63,788 bases of DNA, from NCBI GenBank assembly GCA_035651815.1, contig DASRFB010000022.1:1-63788 (forward strand). The letters are read 5' to 3'. The stretch is from VBDM01 sp035651815 (lineage in GTDB: Bacteria; Pseudomonadota; Gammaproteobacteria; Burkholderiales; SG8-39). A model generated the notes under the pieces. It worked only from the letters and a program-made list of their open reading frames with translations. It was not told the origin of the DNA and ran no database searches. Position numbers and translations under genes: made by a program. Of the stretch, positions 17,779 to 26,417 are shown one piece after another. Numbering within the stretch: the first letter of the stretch is position 1; every line of letters starts with the position of its first letter.

Positions 17779-18579
17779 TTGGACAACGGCGCCGCGACCG
17801 ACGGCACGATCCAGAAGGATCTTGCCGATCGGCTGATTGCTGCTTTGAAACAGGACGGCTTCGTGCTTTACGCGCAGCCGATCCTCGCGCTCGTCCCCGA
17901 TTCCAAGAAGCCGCCGTTCCAGGAAACCCTCACGCGCTTCCGCGAGGAGGAAGAGAAGCTCCTCCCACCCGGCACCTTCTTTCCCCTCCTCGAGGAATAC
18001 GGGCTGCTGCCCTATCTCGACCGCTGGGTGGTGGGCCGCCTCGCGGGCTGGATCAAGAGCCGCCGCGCCGCAAAGTCCGACTGGAAGACGCCCGCGTGCA
18101 GCATCAGCCTGTCCGCGGACACGCTCTACGACGGCAATTTCTGCAAGTTCGTCGCCAAGCACATCGAGAACGCCGGGCTGCCCCAGGGCATCTTCCATTT
18201 CGAGACCTCGTGGGACACGGCGCTGCAGCACACGAAGCCGCTCGCGGAAGTCTCCGCGGAGCTGCGGCGCGCGGGATGCCGCTTCATCGTCTCGGGCTTC
18301 GACGGCAGCGAGGAGTCGTTCGGGATGCTCTCGAAGCTGAAGCCCGAGCTGGTGAAGCTCAGCTACGGGGTCGTCAAGGACGCCGACCGCGCCCTCGCCG
18401 CCTCGGAACGCCTCGAGCGCGTCAACACCCGCTGCCACCAGGTGGGCGTGCGCACCATCGCGGAATACGTCGAATCGAAGGACCTGCTCGAGCAGCTGCG
18501 CGCGCTCGAGGTCGACTACGCGCAGGGGCTCGTGATCTCGCCGCCGATGCGCATCAAGCTCGAGGCGACCGCCGACTAG
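17779..18579 (+). CDS. degenerate EAL-domain protein, probably without phosphodiesterase activity
   Basis: 266 residues from the TTG at 17779, chosen for the GGAGGGG at 17768-17774. An ATG at 17689 in the same frame would add 30 residues and has only a weak site. The fold is EAL: FVLYAQPILAL, PPGTFFPLLEEYGLLPYLDRWVV, HFETSWD, AELRRAGCRFIVSGFD, KPELVKLSYGVV, TIAEYVE and DYAQGLVISPP. The catalytic set is damaged: EAL reads ETL, the metal Asn reads Ser (CSISLS), DDFG reads SGFD and KID reads KLS. So it likely binds c-di-GMP or a protein partner rather than cleaving c-di-GMP. It has no TM or receiver. Confidence 0.8.
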   Translation: MDNGAATDGTIQKDLADRLIAALKQDGFVLYAQPILALVPDSKKPPFQETLTRFREEEEKLLPPGTFFPLLEEYGLLPYLDRWVVGRLAGWIKSRRAAKSDWKTPACSISLSADTLYDGNFCKFVAKHIENAGLPQGIFHFETSWDTALQHTKPLAEVSAELRRAGCRFIVSGFDGSEESFGMLSKLKPELVKLSYGVVKDADRALAASERLERVNTRCHQVGVRTIAEYVESKDLLEQLRALEVDYAQGLVISPPMRIKLEATAD

Positions 18580-19049
18580 GCGCGCGAGCGCCGCGCGAGC
18601 TCCTCGGCGGTCACCTCGGGCTCGCGTCCTTCCGCCTCGGCCGCGTCGAAGTTCAGCTCGACCTTGACGCCGTTCGGGTCGAACATGAAGAGCTGATACA
18701 AGGCCTGGCCGTTCGCGCGCCGCTCCTTGAAGTCGACGCCCTGCGCGCGCAGGTGCGCGAGCGTCGCGGCGAGGCCCGTCGCGCGGAAGGCGATGTGGTC
18801 GATCGCGCCCGTGCCCGCGCCCGTGTTCTGCGACGTGCGGCCGAGATACGCCTTCTGGATGTCGCCCGCCTGCCGCGCGCTCGGCCCGATGTGGACGACG
18901 TCGCGCCCGCCGAGATAGAGCCACACCACGGGAAAGCCGAAGTCCGGATGCCAGCCCTCTTCCATCCCGAGCACGCGGCAATACCAGTCGCGCGTCGCGT
19001 CGATGTCGTCGGCGGCGATCAGGTAGTGCTCGATATGCGAGAGCGGCAT
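18576..19049 (-). CDS. VOC-family protein, second in window
   Basis: 157 residues from the ATG at 19047-19049. MPLSHIEHYLIAADDIDATRDWYCRVLGMEE opens the first VOC half and AIDHIAFRATGLAATLAHLRAQGVDFKER the second, ending FMFDPNGVKVELNFD. The metal positions (His6, His in IDHIAF, the Glu in VKVELNF) are present, as in methylmalonyl-CoA epimerase, glyoxalase I and many dioxygenases. It is convergent with the EAL gene, overlapping by four bases at the stop codons. The substrate is unknown. Confidence 0.78.
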   Translation of the reverse strand: MPLSHIEHYLIAADDIDATRDWYCRVLGMEEGWHPDFGFPVVWLYLGGRDVVHIGPSARQAGDIQKAYLGRTSQNTGAGTGAIDHIAFRATGLAATLAHLRAQGVDFKERRANGQALYQLFMFDPNGVKVELNFDAAEAEGREPEVTAEELARRSRA

Positions 19050-19068
19050 GCGCGCGATTATGGACCCT

Positions 19069-22000
19069 TCATTCCCATTCGCGCCACCCCGCAACGAGCG
19101 GGAAATACAGGCCCAGCCGGAGGCGCCCGCCGCCCATCAGCCCGGCGTAGGTCGCGAGCTGAGCGGCGTAGCGCTCGCGCTCGCTGTCGAGGAAGGCGTC
19201 GAGGCCGGCGCCCTCGTGGCTGCTCGTCTTGTAATCCACGATCCAGCGCCCGCCGCGCTCGTCGACGAAGGTGCGGTCGACCACGACGCTGATCCGCGCG
19301 CCGCCGGCGGTCCCGGTGAGCCGGTATTCGTTGCGCGCCTCGCGCTGCGGGCCGAGCAGCCAGCGGCCGCGCTCGTCGGTGATCGCGCGCGCGAGGGCCG
19401 TGCGCACCCGCTCCGCGGCGCGCGCGAGCTCGGCGTCGGCCACGCCGTGCGCCGCGAGCTCGCGGCGGAAGAGCTCGGTCATCGAGTCGATCCGCGACGG
19501 GTCCCAGCCGCGCAGCGCGTCGGCGGCGATCCGCTGCAGCCAGCGGTGCACGACGTTGCCCACGCGCCGCGCCGTCTCGCCGGCCCAGGAGAACTCGATC
19601 GGTGCGAGCTCGCGCGCTCGCGGCGCGCCGCCGCCCCATGCCGCGGGCGACGGCATCGCCGGCAGCGACCAGCCGGGGGCGAGGCGCCCCAGGCCCTGGT
19701 CGAGCGCACGCTCGGCGCGCGCATCCTCGGCGGCGCCGGGGACGGCGAGGCGCGCCGCCTCGGTGAAGTCGCGCTCCACGGCCGGCCACAGCTTCTCCAG
19801 GAGCGAGCCGCGCGCCGGACGCTTCGGCGCCGGCTCCGCGTCGCTCGCGTCGAGCTGCGTCCATCCGAGGAGGTGCAGGCGCTTCTTCGCGCGCGTCGCA
19901 GCCACGTACAGCAGGCGCGCATCCTCGTGCGCCTCGCGCTCGGCATCGAGCCGCCGCAGGTGCTCGTAGATCGGATCGCCGTCCGATCCCGCTTCCTTGA
20001 TGGGCGCGAGCAGCAGGCTCGCGCCCGATCCGGCCGCCGCCGTGCGCTCGATCCACAGCAGCAGCTTCGGTTCCGGCTTCGGCGGCGCGTTGCCGAGGCC
20101 CGCGACGATCACCGTGTCGAACTCGAGCCCCTTCGCCTTGTGGATGGTCATGATCTGGATCGAGCCGTCGGCGCGAAGGTCGGGCCGGGCGTACAGGCGC
20201 GCGACGCCCTCGTCGAACGCCGCGAAATCCGCGATCTCGCCGGCCGCCGCATGTGTCTCGACGAAGTCCAGAAAGACGTGCGCGTCCTCGAGCTCGGTCT
20301 CGTCCTCGATGCAGGCCGGCCCGCCCAGCGCGAGCCAAGCCGCCTCGACGCGCTCGCGCAGGGTGCCGCGCAGCCGACGCGCGCGCGCGCGCTCCAGCAC
20401 GCCGCGCGCGCGTTCCAGCCGTGCGCGGCCGTCCGGCGAGAGCCGCGCGAGCCGGGTCTCGTCGTGCATCGCTTCCCAAATGGTGGACGCGTCGGGCGCG
20501 CTCGGCGCCACGGGATCGCGCGCGCGCGTGCCGCTCTCCGCGAAGAGATCGAGCTGCGCCGAGCGCGACGGCGCTGCTTCGGCCGGGGCCGGGCCGTTGC
20601 ACAGCGCGTCGAGATCGGCGAGCCGCAGCCCGCACCAGGGCGCGCGCAGAACCGAGAGCCACGCGAGCCGGTCGCCGGGGTGGCAGAGCGCACGCGTCAG
20701 CGCGAGCAGGTCCTGCACCGCCTGGCGCCGCTCGAGCGGGTCGATCTCGATCGCGCGGTAGCGCAGTCCCGCGCGCTTGAGCGCAGGGACGATGCGCGCC
20801 AGGTGCCCGCGGCTGCGCACGAGGATCGCGACCGTGCCTTCGGCGCGGGCGAGCGCGGCCACGTCCCCGGCCTCGGCCTCGGGGTCACGGTCGAAACGCG
20901 CGTGCACGGTGACCGCGTCCGGCTCGGCGGGATGGACCCAGTCCGAGGGCGTGTACGGAACCGCGCCCGCCGCGAAATCCTCGTCGCGGGGCAGGACGCG
21001 CCGGAAAGCCGCGTTGAGCCAGTCCACGATGTCGGCCTGCGAACGGAAGTTCACCGAGAGCGTCAGAGGCTCGAGCGTCACGGCGCCGATGCCCTGGTGC
21101 CGCGCGCGCAGGAACAGCCCGACGTCGGCCTCGCGGAACCTGTAGATCGACTGCATCGGGTCGCCGACGAGGAACAGCGTGCGTCCGTCTCCCGGCTGCC
21201 AGCCCGAGGTGAGCCGCTCCAGCAGCTCGAACTGCGTGAACGACGTGTCCTGGAACTCGTCGACGAGGATGTGCTGGATGCGGTAGTCGAGCGCGAGCAT
21301 GAGGTCGGTCGGCGCCTCGGGCGCACCGAGCGCCGCGATCGCGCCGGCGGCGATCTCGATGAAATCGACCTGTCCGCGCTCCAGGAAGACGAGCTTGAGC
21401 TGCGCCGCCGCCAGTCGCAGCAGCCGGGAGATCGCGCCCAGCGTCTCCCATTGCGCGTCGGTATAGCGCGCCGGCGGCAAGGTGCGCAGGGCATGCAGCG
21501 CGGCACGCAGCTCGTCGCGCTCCTCGAGCGCCGGAGGGACGGGCTTGCGCCAGGTCCCCTTCTGGACGACGAGATCTTCGCCGAGCTTCTGCCACGCTTC
21601 CACCGCGGCGTCGCGGCCGAGCCGCGGCGGCACGTCATCCGGCCACAGCGAGCGTACGCGCTCGACCTGCTCGTCACGCACCGCGGAGAGCGCCGCCTCG
21701 AGGCGCGCACGGTCGGGCGCGCCGTATTTGCGCAGCCACTGATCGCGCCGCGCGAGCATCGACGCGAGCAGCGTCTCGGCCTGGGCGAAGTCGTTGTCGA
21801 GATGCGCCATCAGCGCGGCGACCTCGGCGCCGGTATCGGCGTCGTCGATCATGGCGAGCGTCGCTCGGGCCGCCTCGCGATAGTGCGCGCTCGCGTCCTC
21901 GACGACGCCGGGCGCGGTGCCGGCGCCGCCGGCGAGCGGCATCTGCCGCGTGAGCGACAGGCACAGGGCGTCCATCGTCTGGATGCGCATGCGGCCCGGC

Positions 22001-22338
22001 TGCTCCTCGAGGCGCCAGCCCAGGCTCGCGTCGCGCTCGAGCACGGCGGCTGCGCTCTCCCAGGTCAGGGCCCGGTGCGGCTCGGGCGGGCGCGGCTCGC
22101 GTCTCGCCCTCGCGAGCGCCTCCAGCACGCGACCGCGCATCTCGGCGGCGGCCTTCTTCGTAAACGTGATGGCGGCGATCTCCTCGGGCTGCCGAACGCG
22201 CGCGAGCAGCACGAGATAGCGCTGGATCAGGAGCTCGGTTTTGCCCGATCCCGCGGGCGCCTGCACGATGAAGGAGCCATCGGGCGCGAGCGCGCGGCGT
22301 CGCTGCGCGATATCGGCGATGGCGTCGGGCTCGCTCAC
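19069..22338 (-). CDS. addA: AddA-type UvrD helicase-nuclease
   Basis: 1089 residues. GTG at 22336-22338 overlaps the stop of the AddB-like gene (GTGA), giving the usual AddA length and starting 25 residues before Walker A (QAPAGSGKTELLIQRYL). Superfamily 1A motifs follow in order: VDEFQDTS, GDPMQSIYRFREADV, SVNFRSQ, MTIHKAKGLEFDTV and ARLLYVAATRAKKRLHLL. The C-terminal RecB-like nuclease has GNVVHRWLQ, DRTFVDE and IVDYKTS. With its partner it should unwind and resect double-strand breaks for RecA loading. The open frame runs on to 23919 inside addB, but that part is a shadow. Confidence 0.9.
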   Translation of the reverse strand: MSEPDAIADIAQRRRALAPDGSFIVQAPAGSGKTELLIQRYLVLLARVRQPEEIAAITFTKKAAAEMRGRVLEALARARREPRPPEPHRALTWESAAAVLERDASLGWRLEEQPGRMRIQTMDALCLSLTRQMPLAGGAGTAPGVVEDASAHYREAARATLAMIDDADTGAEVAALMAHLDNDFAQAETLLASMLARRDQWLRKYGAPDRARLEAALSAVRDEQVERVRSLWPDDVPPRLGRDAAVEAWQKLGEDLVVQKGTWRKPVPPALEERDELRAALHALRTLPPARYTDAQWETLGAISRLLRLAAAQLKLVFLERGQVDFIEIAAGAIAALGAPEAPTDLMLALDYRIQHILVDEFQDTSFTQFELLERLTSGWQPGDGRTLFLVGDPMQSIYRFREADVGLFLRARHQGIGAVTLEPLTLSVNFRSQADIVDWLNAAFRRVLPRDEDFAAGAVPYTPSDWVHPAEPDAVTVHARFDRDPEAEAGDVAALARAEGTVAILVRSRGHLARIVPALKRAGLRYRAIEIDPLERRQAVQDLLALTRALCHPGDRLAWLSVLRAPWCGLRLADLDALCNGPAPAEAAPSRSAQLDLFAESGTRARDPVAPSAPDASTIWEAMHDETRLARLSPDGRARLERARGVLERARARRLRGTLRERVEAAWLALGGPACIEDETELEDAHVFLDFVETHAAAGEIADFAAFDEGVARLYARPDLRADGSIQIMTIHKAKGLEFDTVIVAGLGNAPPKPEPKLLLWIERTAAAGSGASLLLAPIKEAGSDGDPIYEHLRRLDAEREAHEDARLLYVAATRAKKRLHLLGWTQLDASDAEPAPKRPARGSLLEKLWPAVERDFTEAARLAVPGAAEDARAERALDQGLGRLAPGWSLPAMPSPAAWGGGAPRARELAPIEFSWAGETARRVGNVVHRWLQRIAADALRGWDPSRIDSMTELFRRELAAHGVADAELARAAERVRTALARAITDERGRWLLGPQREARNEYRLTGTAGGARISVVVDRTFVDERGGRWIVDYKTSSHEGAGLDAFLDSERERYAAQLATYAGLMGGGRLRLGLYFPLVAGWREWE

Positions 22339-25094
22339 GAGGGCTCGCGCTCGTTGATGCGGCACAGCGAGCGGCGTCCGCACTGGTCGCAGGTGTCGTC
22401 GCCGTGTTTCGGCGCGACGCGCGCCTCGCCGGCCGCGAACTCCCGACCGAGCGCGTCGAGCTCTGCGCGCCAGCGCCGGAGCAGCTCGTCCCACGAGCGG
22501 TAGTCTTCCGCGGCCTTCACGCGCTGCCGAGTGACCTCGCAGACGCCCGGAATCGGTTCGCCCGCGCTCGAGATGCCCGCGAAGCGCATGGCGCCGGCCT
22601 TCACGCACGCGAAGGCGACCGCGGTGATCGGTTCGTCGCCGCCGAGCGCATAGAGCGGCAGCTGCGGCTCGTCGGGGCGCGGCCCGAGCCAGCCCGAGAC
22701 GTTCACCGGCCCGGTCTTGTAGTCGAGGATGGCGCGGCCGCCCGGCGCCCCCTGCAACCGGTCCATGCGATCGAGCTTGACGTTGACCGTCACGCCGCCG
22801 AAGGTGACGGCGCGCTTCTGCTCGCGTGCCACGACGTCGAAGGGCTCGCGCTGCTTCTCCTTCTCCAGCCACTCGCGCCCGAGGCGGACGAGGCGCGCGC
22901 GCTCGACCCGCGCGGTCCGCCCGTCGATCGAAGCCTCGCCGGCGTACCGCTGCTTGTTGATCGCGTAATCGGCCGCGGCGGCGAGGCGCTCGTCGAGGTC
23001 GCGCCCGGACGCGGCGTCGAGCTTCGCCTTCGAGTCGATCTCCCCCATCAGCTTCTCGAGCATCGCGTGCACGACGCGCCCGCGGTCCGACGCGTCCGGC
23101 CCGGAGCACAGCGGCTCGAGCGCATCCGCGCGCAACCGGTGCGCGGCAAAGGCGCGGAACGGGCACGCCGCCTGATCGCGGAACACCCCGGTGCCGCCCG
23201 CGACCACGGCCGCGCCCACGAGCGCCGGCGCGCGCGCGTCCTCGGTGCGCTCCATGCGGCGCGCGGCGCGGATCGCCTGCGTCGCCGTCGCCGATGGCGG
23301 CAGCTGCAGGGCCTCCGGCGCGATCGCCGGCACGTCGCGGATCAGCGGGCTGGGAAGAAGGTCGCGGTCCTCCTCTCGCTGCGCGTGCGAGACGATCACT
23401 TCCGGCGCGGCGGTGAGCCACCCGCGCGTCAGCCGGACGTCGAGCTCGAGCGCCGCGGCGGGGGACGCCTGCGCGATCCCCGCGGCGCGCTGGAGCGCGA
23501 TCGGCAGCAGTGGGTTGGGGCTGGAGCGCAGCGGCCACGCCTCGTCGGTGAGGCCGGCGACCCAGAGATGGTCGAACTCCAGTCCCGCCGACTCGAGCAC
23601 GCCGAGGATCTGCACCGGAACGTCCGGCGTCTGCGGCTGGAACAGCACGCCCGCGATCATCGTCTGGAAGCGCGCGAGCGCCTCGCCGAAGCGCGTGCGG
23701 CCGGCAACGCGGTCGAGCGATGCCAGCTCGGTGATCGCCTGGTGCAGCTTGTCGAGCGCCTGATGCTCGGCCGACGAGAGCGGCCGCTCGCCCGGGAACC
23801 CGAGCGCTTCCAGCACGCGCAGCAGGGCGCGGGCCCATTCGCCGGGACGCTTGGTGCCCGTGAGCTCGGCTCTTGCGACGTCGGCAAGGCCGGAAAGGCG
23901 GCGCGTCAGGACCGGGCATTCGGCGACGCGCCAGCGGTTGTCGGTCGCGGTCGCCCGTTCGATCGCCTTGCGCAAGGCGTCGACGCCCACCGTGCGCCTG
24001 AGTCTGCGGCGCAGCTCGGCGTCGAGGCGCGCGCGCGCGTCGAGCTCCGCCTCGGCGCCGGCGATGAACGGCGAGCGCACCAGACGGCTCGCGCGCTCGA
24101 GCTCGACGCGCTCGCCCGTGGCGACGCCGCGCGCGAGGTCGAACGCGATCATCGCGGCCGCCACCAGCGGATACGCGGAAAGCGGCTCGCCGAGCGAGAT
24201 GTTGAACGGCGGAGCCGGCGCCTCATCGGACGAGGCGATCGTGCCGCCCGGCGCCAGCGTCTCGGAGAAGATGCGCCGCACGGCCTCGCGCGCGCGGGCA
24301 AGGTCGGGAACGACGACGCCGATGCGCACGTGCGCGGCGCCTGCCCGGACGGCCGACTCGAGGCGCTGCCGCGCCCAGCGCGCGGCCGCGGCGATCTCGT
24401 CGGTCGCCGACTCGAACGCCAGGCGCCCGCTCGTCCCCGGCCGAGCATCGGCGGCCGAGATCTCGACGCGCGCTCCGGCCGCCGCCAGCGCGGCGAGGAC
24501 GTCGCGCGCCTGCGGCGTCAGGATGTCGAACCCGTATGCGACCACGTCCCGTTGCCGATCGAGATTCGACGCCACCAGGTCCGGCAGACGCGCCCGGTCG
24601 ACCAGCCGGTCGCGCGCGGTGAGGCCCTCGTAGCGCCACGCCCATTCGGCGAAGGCGCGTGCATCGTCGTTCCCCGGGAATTCGCGCAGCCGATGCGACA
24701 GCCTCCAGGCATGCGCGAGCTCCCACGCTTCGCGAGCGAGGGCCGCGGCGGGAGCAGCGGCGAGCAGCGAGCGGCCGGCGGCGGTGTCGCCGATCACCGT
24801 CTCCCACACGAGCTGCTCCTGCGGCCCGCTCAGCAGCACCGGCAGCGCGGCGGCGCGATCGGAGTAGAGCAGGTCCTCGTACAGGCGCTCGATGAGCGCC
24901 GGCAGCGGCAGGATATCGGCCGTCTCCCACGAGGCGAGACCGCGACCGGACTGCCGCAGGTCGTGATCGCGCTTGAGCGCGGCCGCGAGGCGCGCGTTCG
25001 GCGTGACCACCGTCGGGCCCGCCGCGCCGGCCTCCACCAGCCGCTGCAGCAGCGCCTCGCGCGATATTTCGGGAAAGCGGGTCTCGCCGTTCAT
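22335..25094 (-). CDS. addB: AddB-type PD-(D/E)XK nuclease subunit
   Basis: 919 residues, shorter than firmicute AddB. The N-half is an inactivated helicase-like fold without Walker A (TVVTPNARLAAALKRDHD; VAYGFDILTPQARDVL; ILGVLESAGLEFDHLWVAGL, the degenerate motif V region). The C-half nuclease has GRVVHAMLEKL, KLDRMDRL and AILDYKTG. Cysteines in ACPFRAF and in a C-terminal C-x2-C-x5-C cluster (TCDQCGRRSLC) would hold the 4Fe-4S staple known in AddB. It lies directly upstream of addA and is translationally coupled. It works as the heterodimer in double-strand-break processing. Confidence 0.88.
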   Translation of the reverse strand: MNGETRFPEISREALLQRLVEAGAAGPTVVTPNARLAAALKRDHDLRQSGRGLASWETADILPLPALIERLYEDLLYSDRAAALPVLLSGPQEQLVWETVIGDTAAGRSLLAAAPAAALAREAWELAHAWRLSHRLREFPGNDDARAFAEWAWRYEGLTARDRLVDRARLPDLVASNLDRQRDVVAYGFDILTPQARDVLAALAAAGARVEISAADARPGTSGRLAFESATDEIAAAARWARQRLESAVRAGAAHVRIGVVVPDLARAREAVRRIFSETLAPGGTIASSDEAPAPPFNISLGEPLSAYPLVAAAMIAFDLARGVATGERVELERASRLVRSPFIAGAEAELDARARLDAELRRRLRRTVGVDALRKAIERATATDNRWRVAECPVLTRRLSGLADVARAELTGTKRPGEWARALLRVLEALGFPGERPLSSAEHQALDKLHQAITELASLDRVAGRTRFGEALARFQTMIAGVLFQPQTPDVPVQILGVLESAGLEFDHLWVAGLTDEAWPLRSSPNPLLPIALQRAAGIAQASPAAALELDVRLTRGWLTAAPEVIVSHAQREEDRDLLPSPLIRDVPAIAPEALQLPPSATATQAIRAARRMERTEDARAPALVGAAVVAGGTGVFRDQAACPFRAFAAHRLRADALEPLCSGPDASDRGRVVHAMLEKLMGEIDSKAKLDAASGRDLDERLAAAADYAINKQRYAGEASIDGRTARVERARLVRLGREWLEKEKQREPFDVVAREQKRAVTFGGVTVNVKLDRMDRLQGAPGGRAILDYKTGPVNVSGWLGPRPDEPQLPLYALGGDEPITAVAFACVKAGAMRFAGISSAGEPIPGVCEVTRQRVKAAEDYRSWDELLRRWRAELDALGREFAAGEARVAPKHGDDTCDQCGRRSLCRINEREPS

Positions 25095-25152
25095 GCCGCA
25101 GCCTTCGCCCCGCGCGGGACGCGGGGCGCAGCCAAAGACCCTATTGTGCCGC

Positions 25153-26403
25153 TCAGGAGGCGGCGGCGTCCTGCCTCAGCTCGTCCTTCGACGGGATGAA
25201 GACGACGAACAGGTTCGCGACGACGATGGTGCCGGCGAGGAAGTAGAACGCCGACATCAGCCCGTAGTGGTCCGCGATCACGCCGCCCAGCACCGGCCCG
25301 AGCGCCGAGCCGATGTGCTGCGCGCCGAACAGCACGCCGATGCTGGTCCCGCCCATCTTCTTCGGCGTGGTTTCGAGCACCCACGCCTGCAGCACCGGCC
25401 GCACCGCGTAGAGGAAGAAGCCGAGCACCGCGATGAAGAAGATGAAAGCGCTCGAGCGGCCGGCGACCGCCATGAAGAACAGCACCACCGCGGTCATCGC
25501 CATGCTGCTCATCAGGATGCTGCGCCGGCCCATCCGGTCGGACAGGTGCCCCGCGATGGGCGACGCCGCGAAGCCCGCCGCCTGCAGCAGGAACATGCAG
25601 GCGCCGACCCAGAGCGGCGAGTAGCCCATCTCGTAGGCGAGGAACAACGGCAGGAACGTGAGCAGCCCGGTCTGCGTCATCGTGCGGAACGACGAGCTCA
25701 CCGTGAGCAGGATGAGCTTCTTGTTCTGCAGCAGCTCGCGCAGGCCCCGGAAGTATTCGGCGACGCTCTGGCCCTCCTTCGGGTGCTTCCTCTCGGCCGC
25801 CTCGCCGGCGAGGCGCAGCGACCCGAGATAGAGGAGGATCAGGCAGGCGATCAGCACGCCCGGCACGACGTTGACGAACACCACCTGACGCCACGTCAGC
25901 GTCGCGAGCAGCGCGCCGATCACGAGCGGCGCGACCGCGTCGCCGACGTTGCCGCCCATGCCGTGGATCGAGAGCACCAGGCCCTTGCGCGCCGGGAAGC
26001 GGCTGGCGAGGGTCGGGATCGCGGTCGGGTGCCACAGATTGTTGCCGATGCCGACCAGCGAGACGCACAGGAGCAGCAGCCAGTACGTATGCGCGAATCC
26101 CATCAGCAGGTAGGGGAAGCCGACCCAGAAGAGCGACAGCGCGAGCAGGAAGCCCTTGCGCCCGACCGTGTCGACGAACATGCCGCCGGGAATGTTGGAC
26201 ACCGCGGCCGCGATGCTCTGGCACGTCATGATCAGGCCGATCTGGCTGTACGAGAGCCCGAGCTCCTTGCCGATGAGCGGCAGGAGCAGATAGAACGTCG
26301 CCGGGTACCAGTGCGTCAGGGTATGGCCCATCGAGATCAGCCAGACTTCCTTGAACGACCGGGTCGGGGCGGCGGAGGCGGAGGCTGTGAGTATGGCGCT
26401 CAT
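25153..26403 (-). CDS. MFS transporter, fosmidomycin-resistance/Fsr-like
   Basis: 416 residues, about 12 TM helices. SMGHTLTHWYPATFYLLLPLIGKELGLSYSQIGL in TM1-2, GGMFVDTVGRKGFLL at the 2-3 loop, GIGNNLWHPTAIPTLASRFPARKGLVLSIHGMGGNVGDA and GHLSDRMGRRSIL match the Fsr-like drug/organic anion group, notably the HP and GxxGN segments in TM5. It is located in the inner membrane. It begins 14 bases after the His-rich EutA gene on the same strand, so the two probably share a transcript; a link to metal or ligand handling by that ATPase is speculative. Confidence 0.84.
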   Translation of the reverse strand: MSAILTASASAAPTRSFKEVWLISMGHTLTHWYPATFYLLLPLIGKELGLSYSQIGLIMTCQSIAAAVSNIPGGMFVDTVGRKGFLLALSLFWVGFPYLLMGFAHTYWLLLLCVSLVGIGNNLWHPTAIPTLASRFPARKGLVLSIHGMGGNVGDAVAPLVIGALLATLTWRQVVFVNVVPGVLIACLILLYLGSLRLAGEAAERKHPKEGQSVAEYFRGLRELLQNKKLILLTVSSSFRTMTQTGLLTFLPLFLAYEMGYSPLWVGACMFLLQAAGFAASPIAGHLSDRMGRRSILMSSMAMTAVVLFFMAVAGRSSAFIFFIAVLGFFLYAVRPVLQAWVLETTPKKMGGTSIGVLFGAQHIGSALGPVLGGVIADHYGLMSAFYFLAGTIVVANLFVVFIPSKDELRQDAAAS

Positions 26404-26417
26404 CGGTTGCGGCTCGC

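Noticed and set aside
22339..23919. N-terminal extension of 527 codons on the AddA frame.
   Set aside because: It overlaps addB, has the low-complexity Arg/Ala/Pro-rich look of a shadow frame, and the GTG at 22338 gives the normal AddA length.
19069..25094. Phage-defence island made of AddAB-like genes.
   Set aside because: Both proteins have the ordinary recombination-repair layout with intact nuclease motifs, and no restriction, toxin or other defence gene is adjacent.
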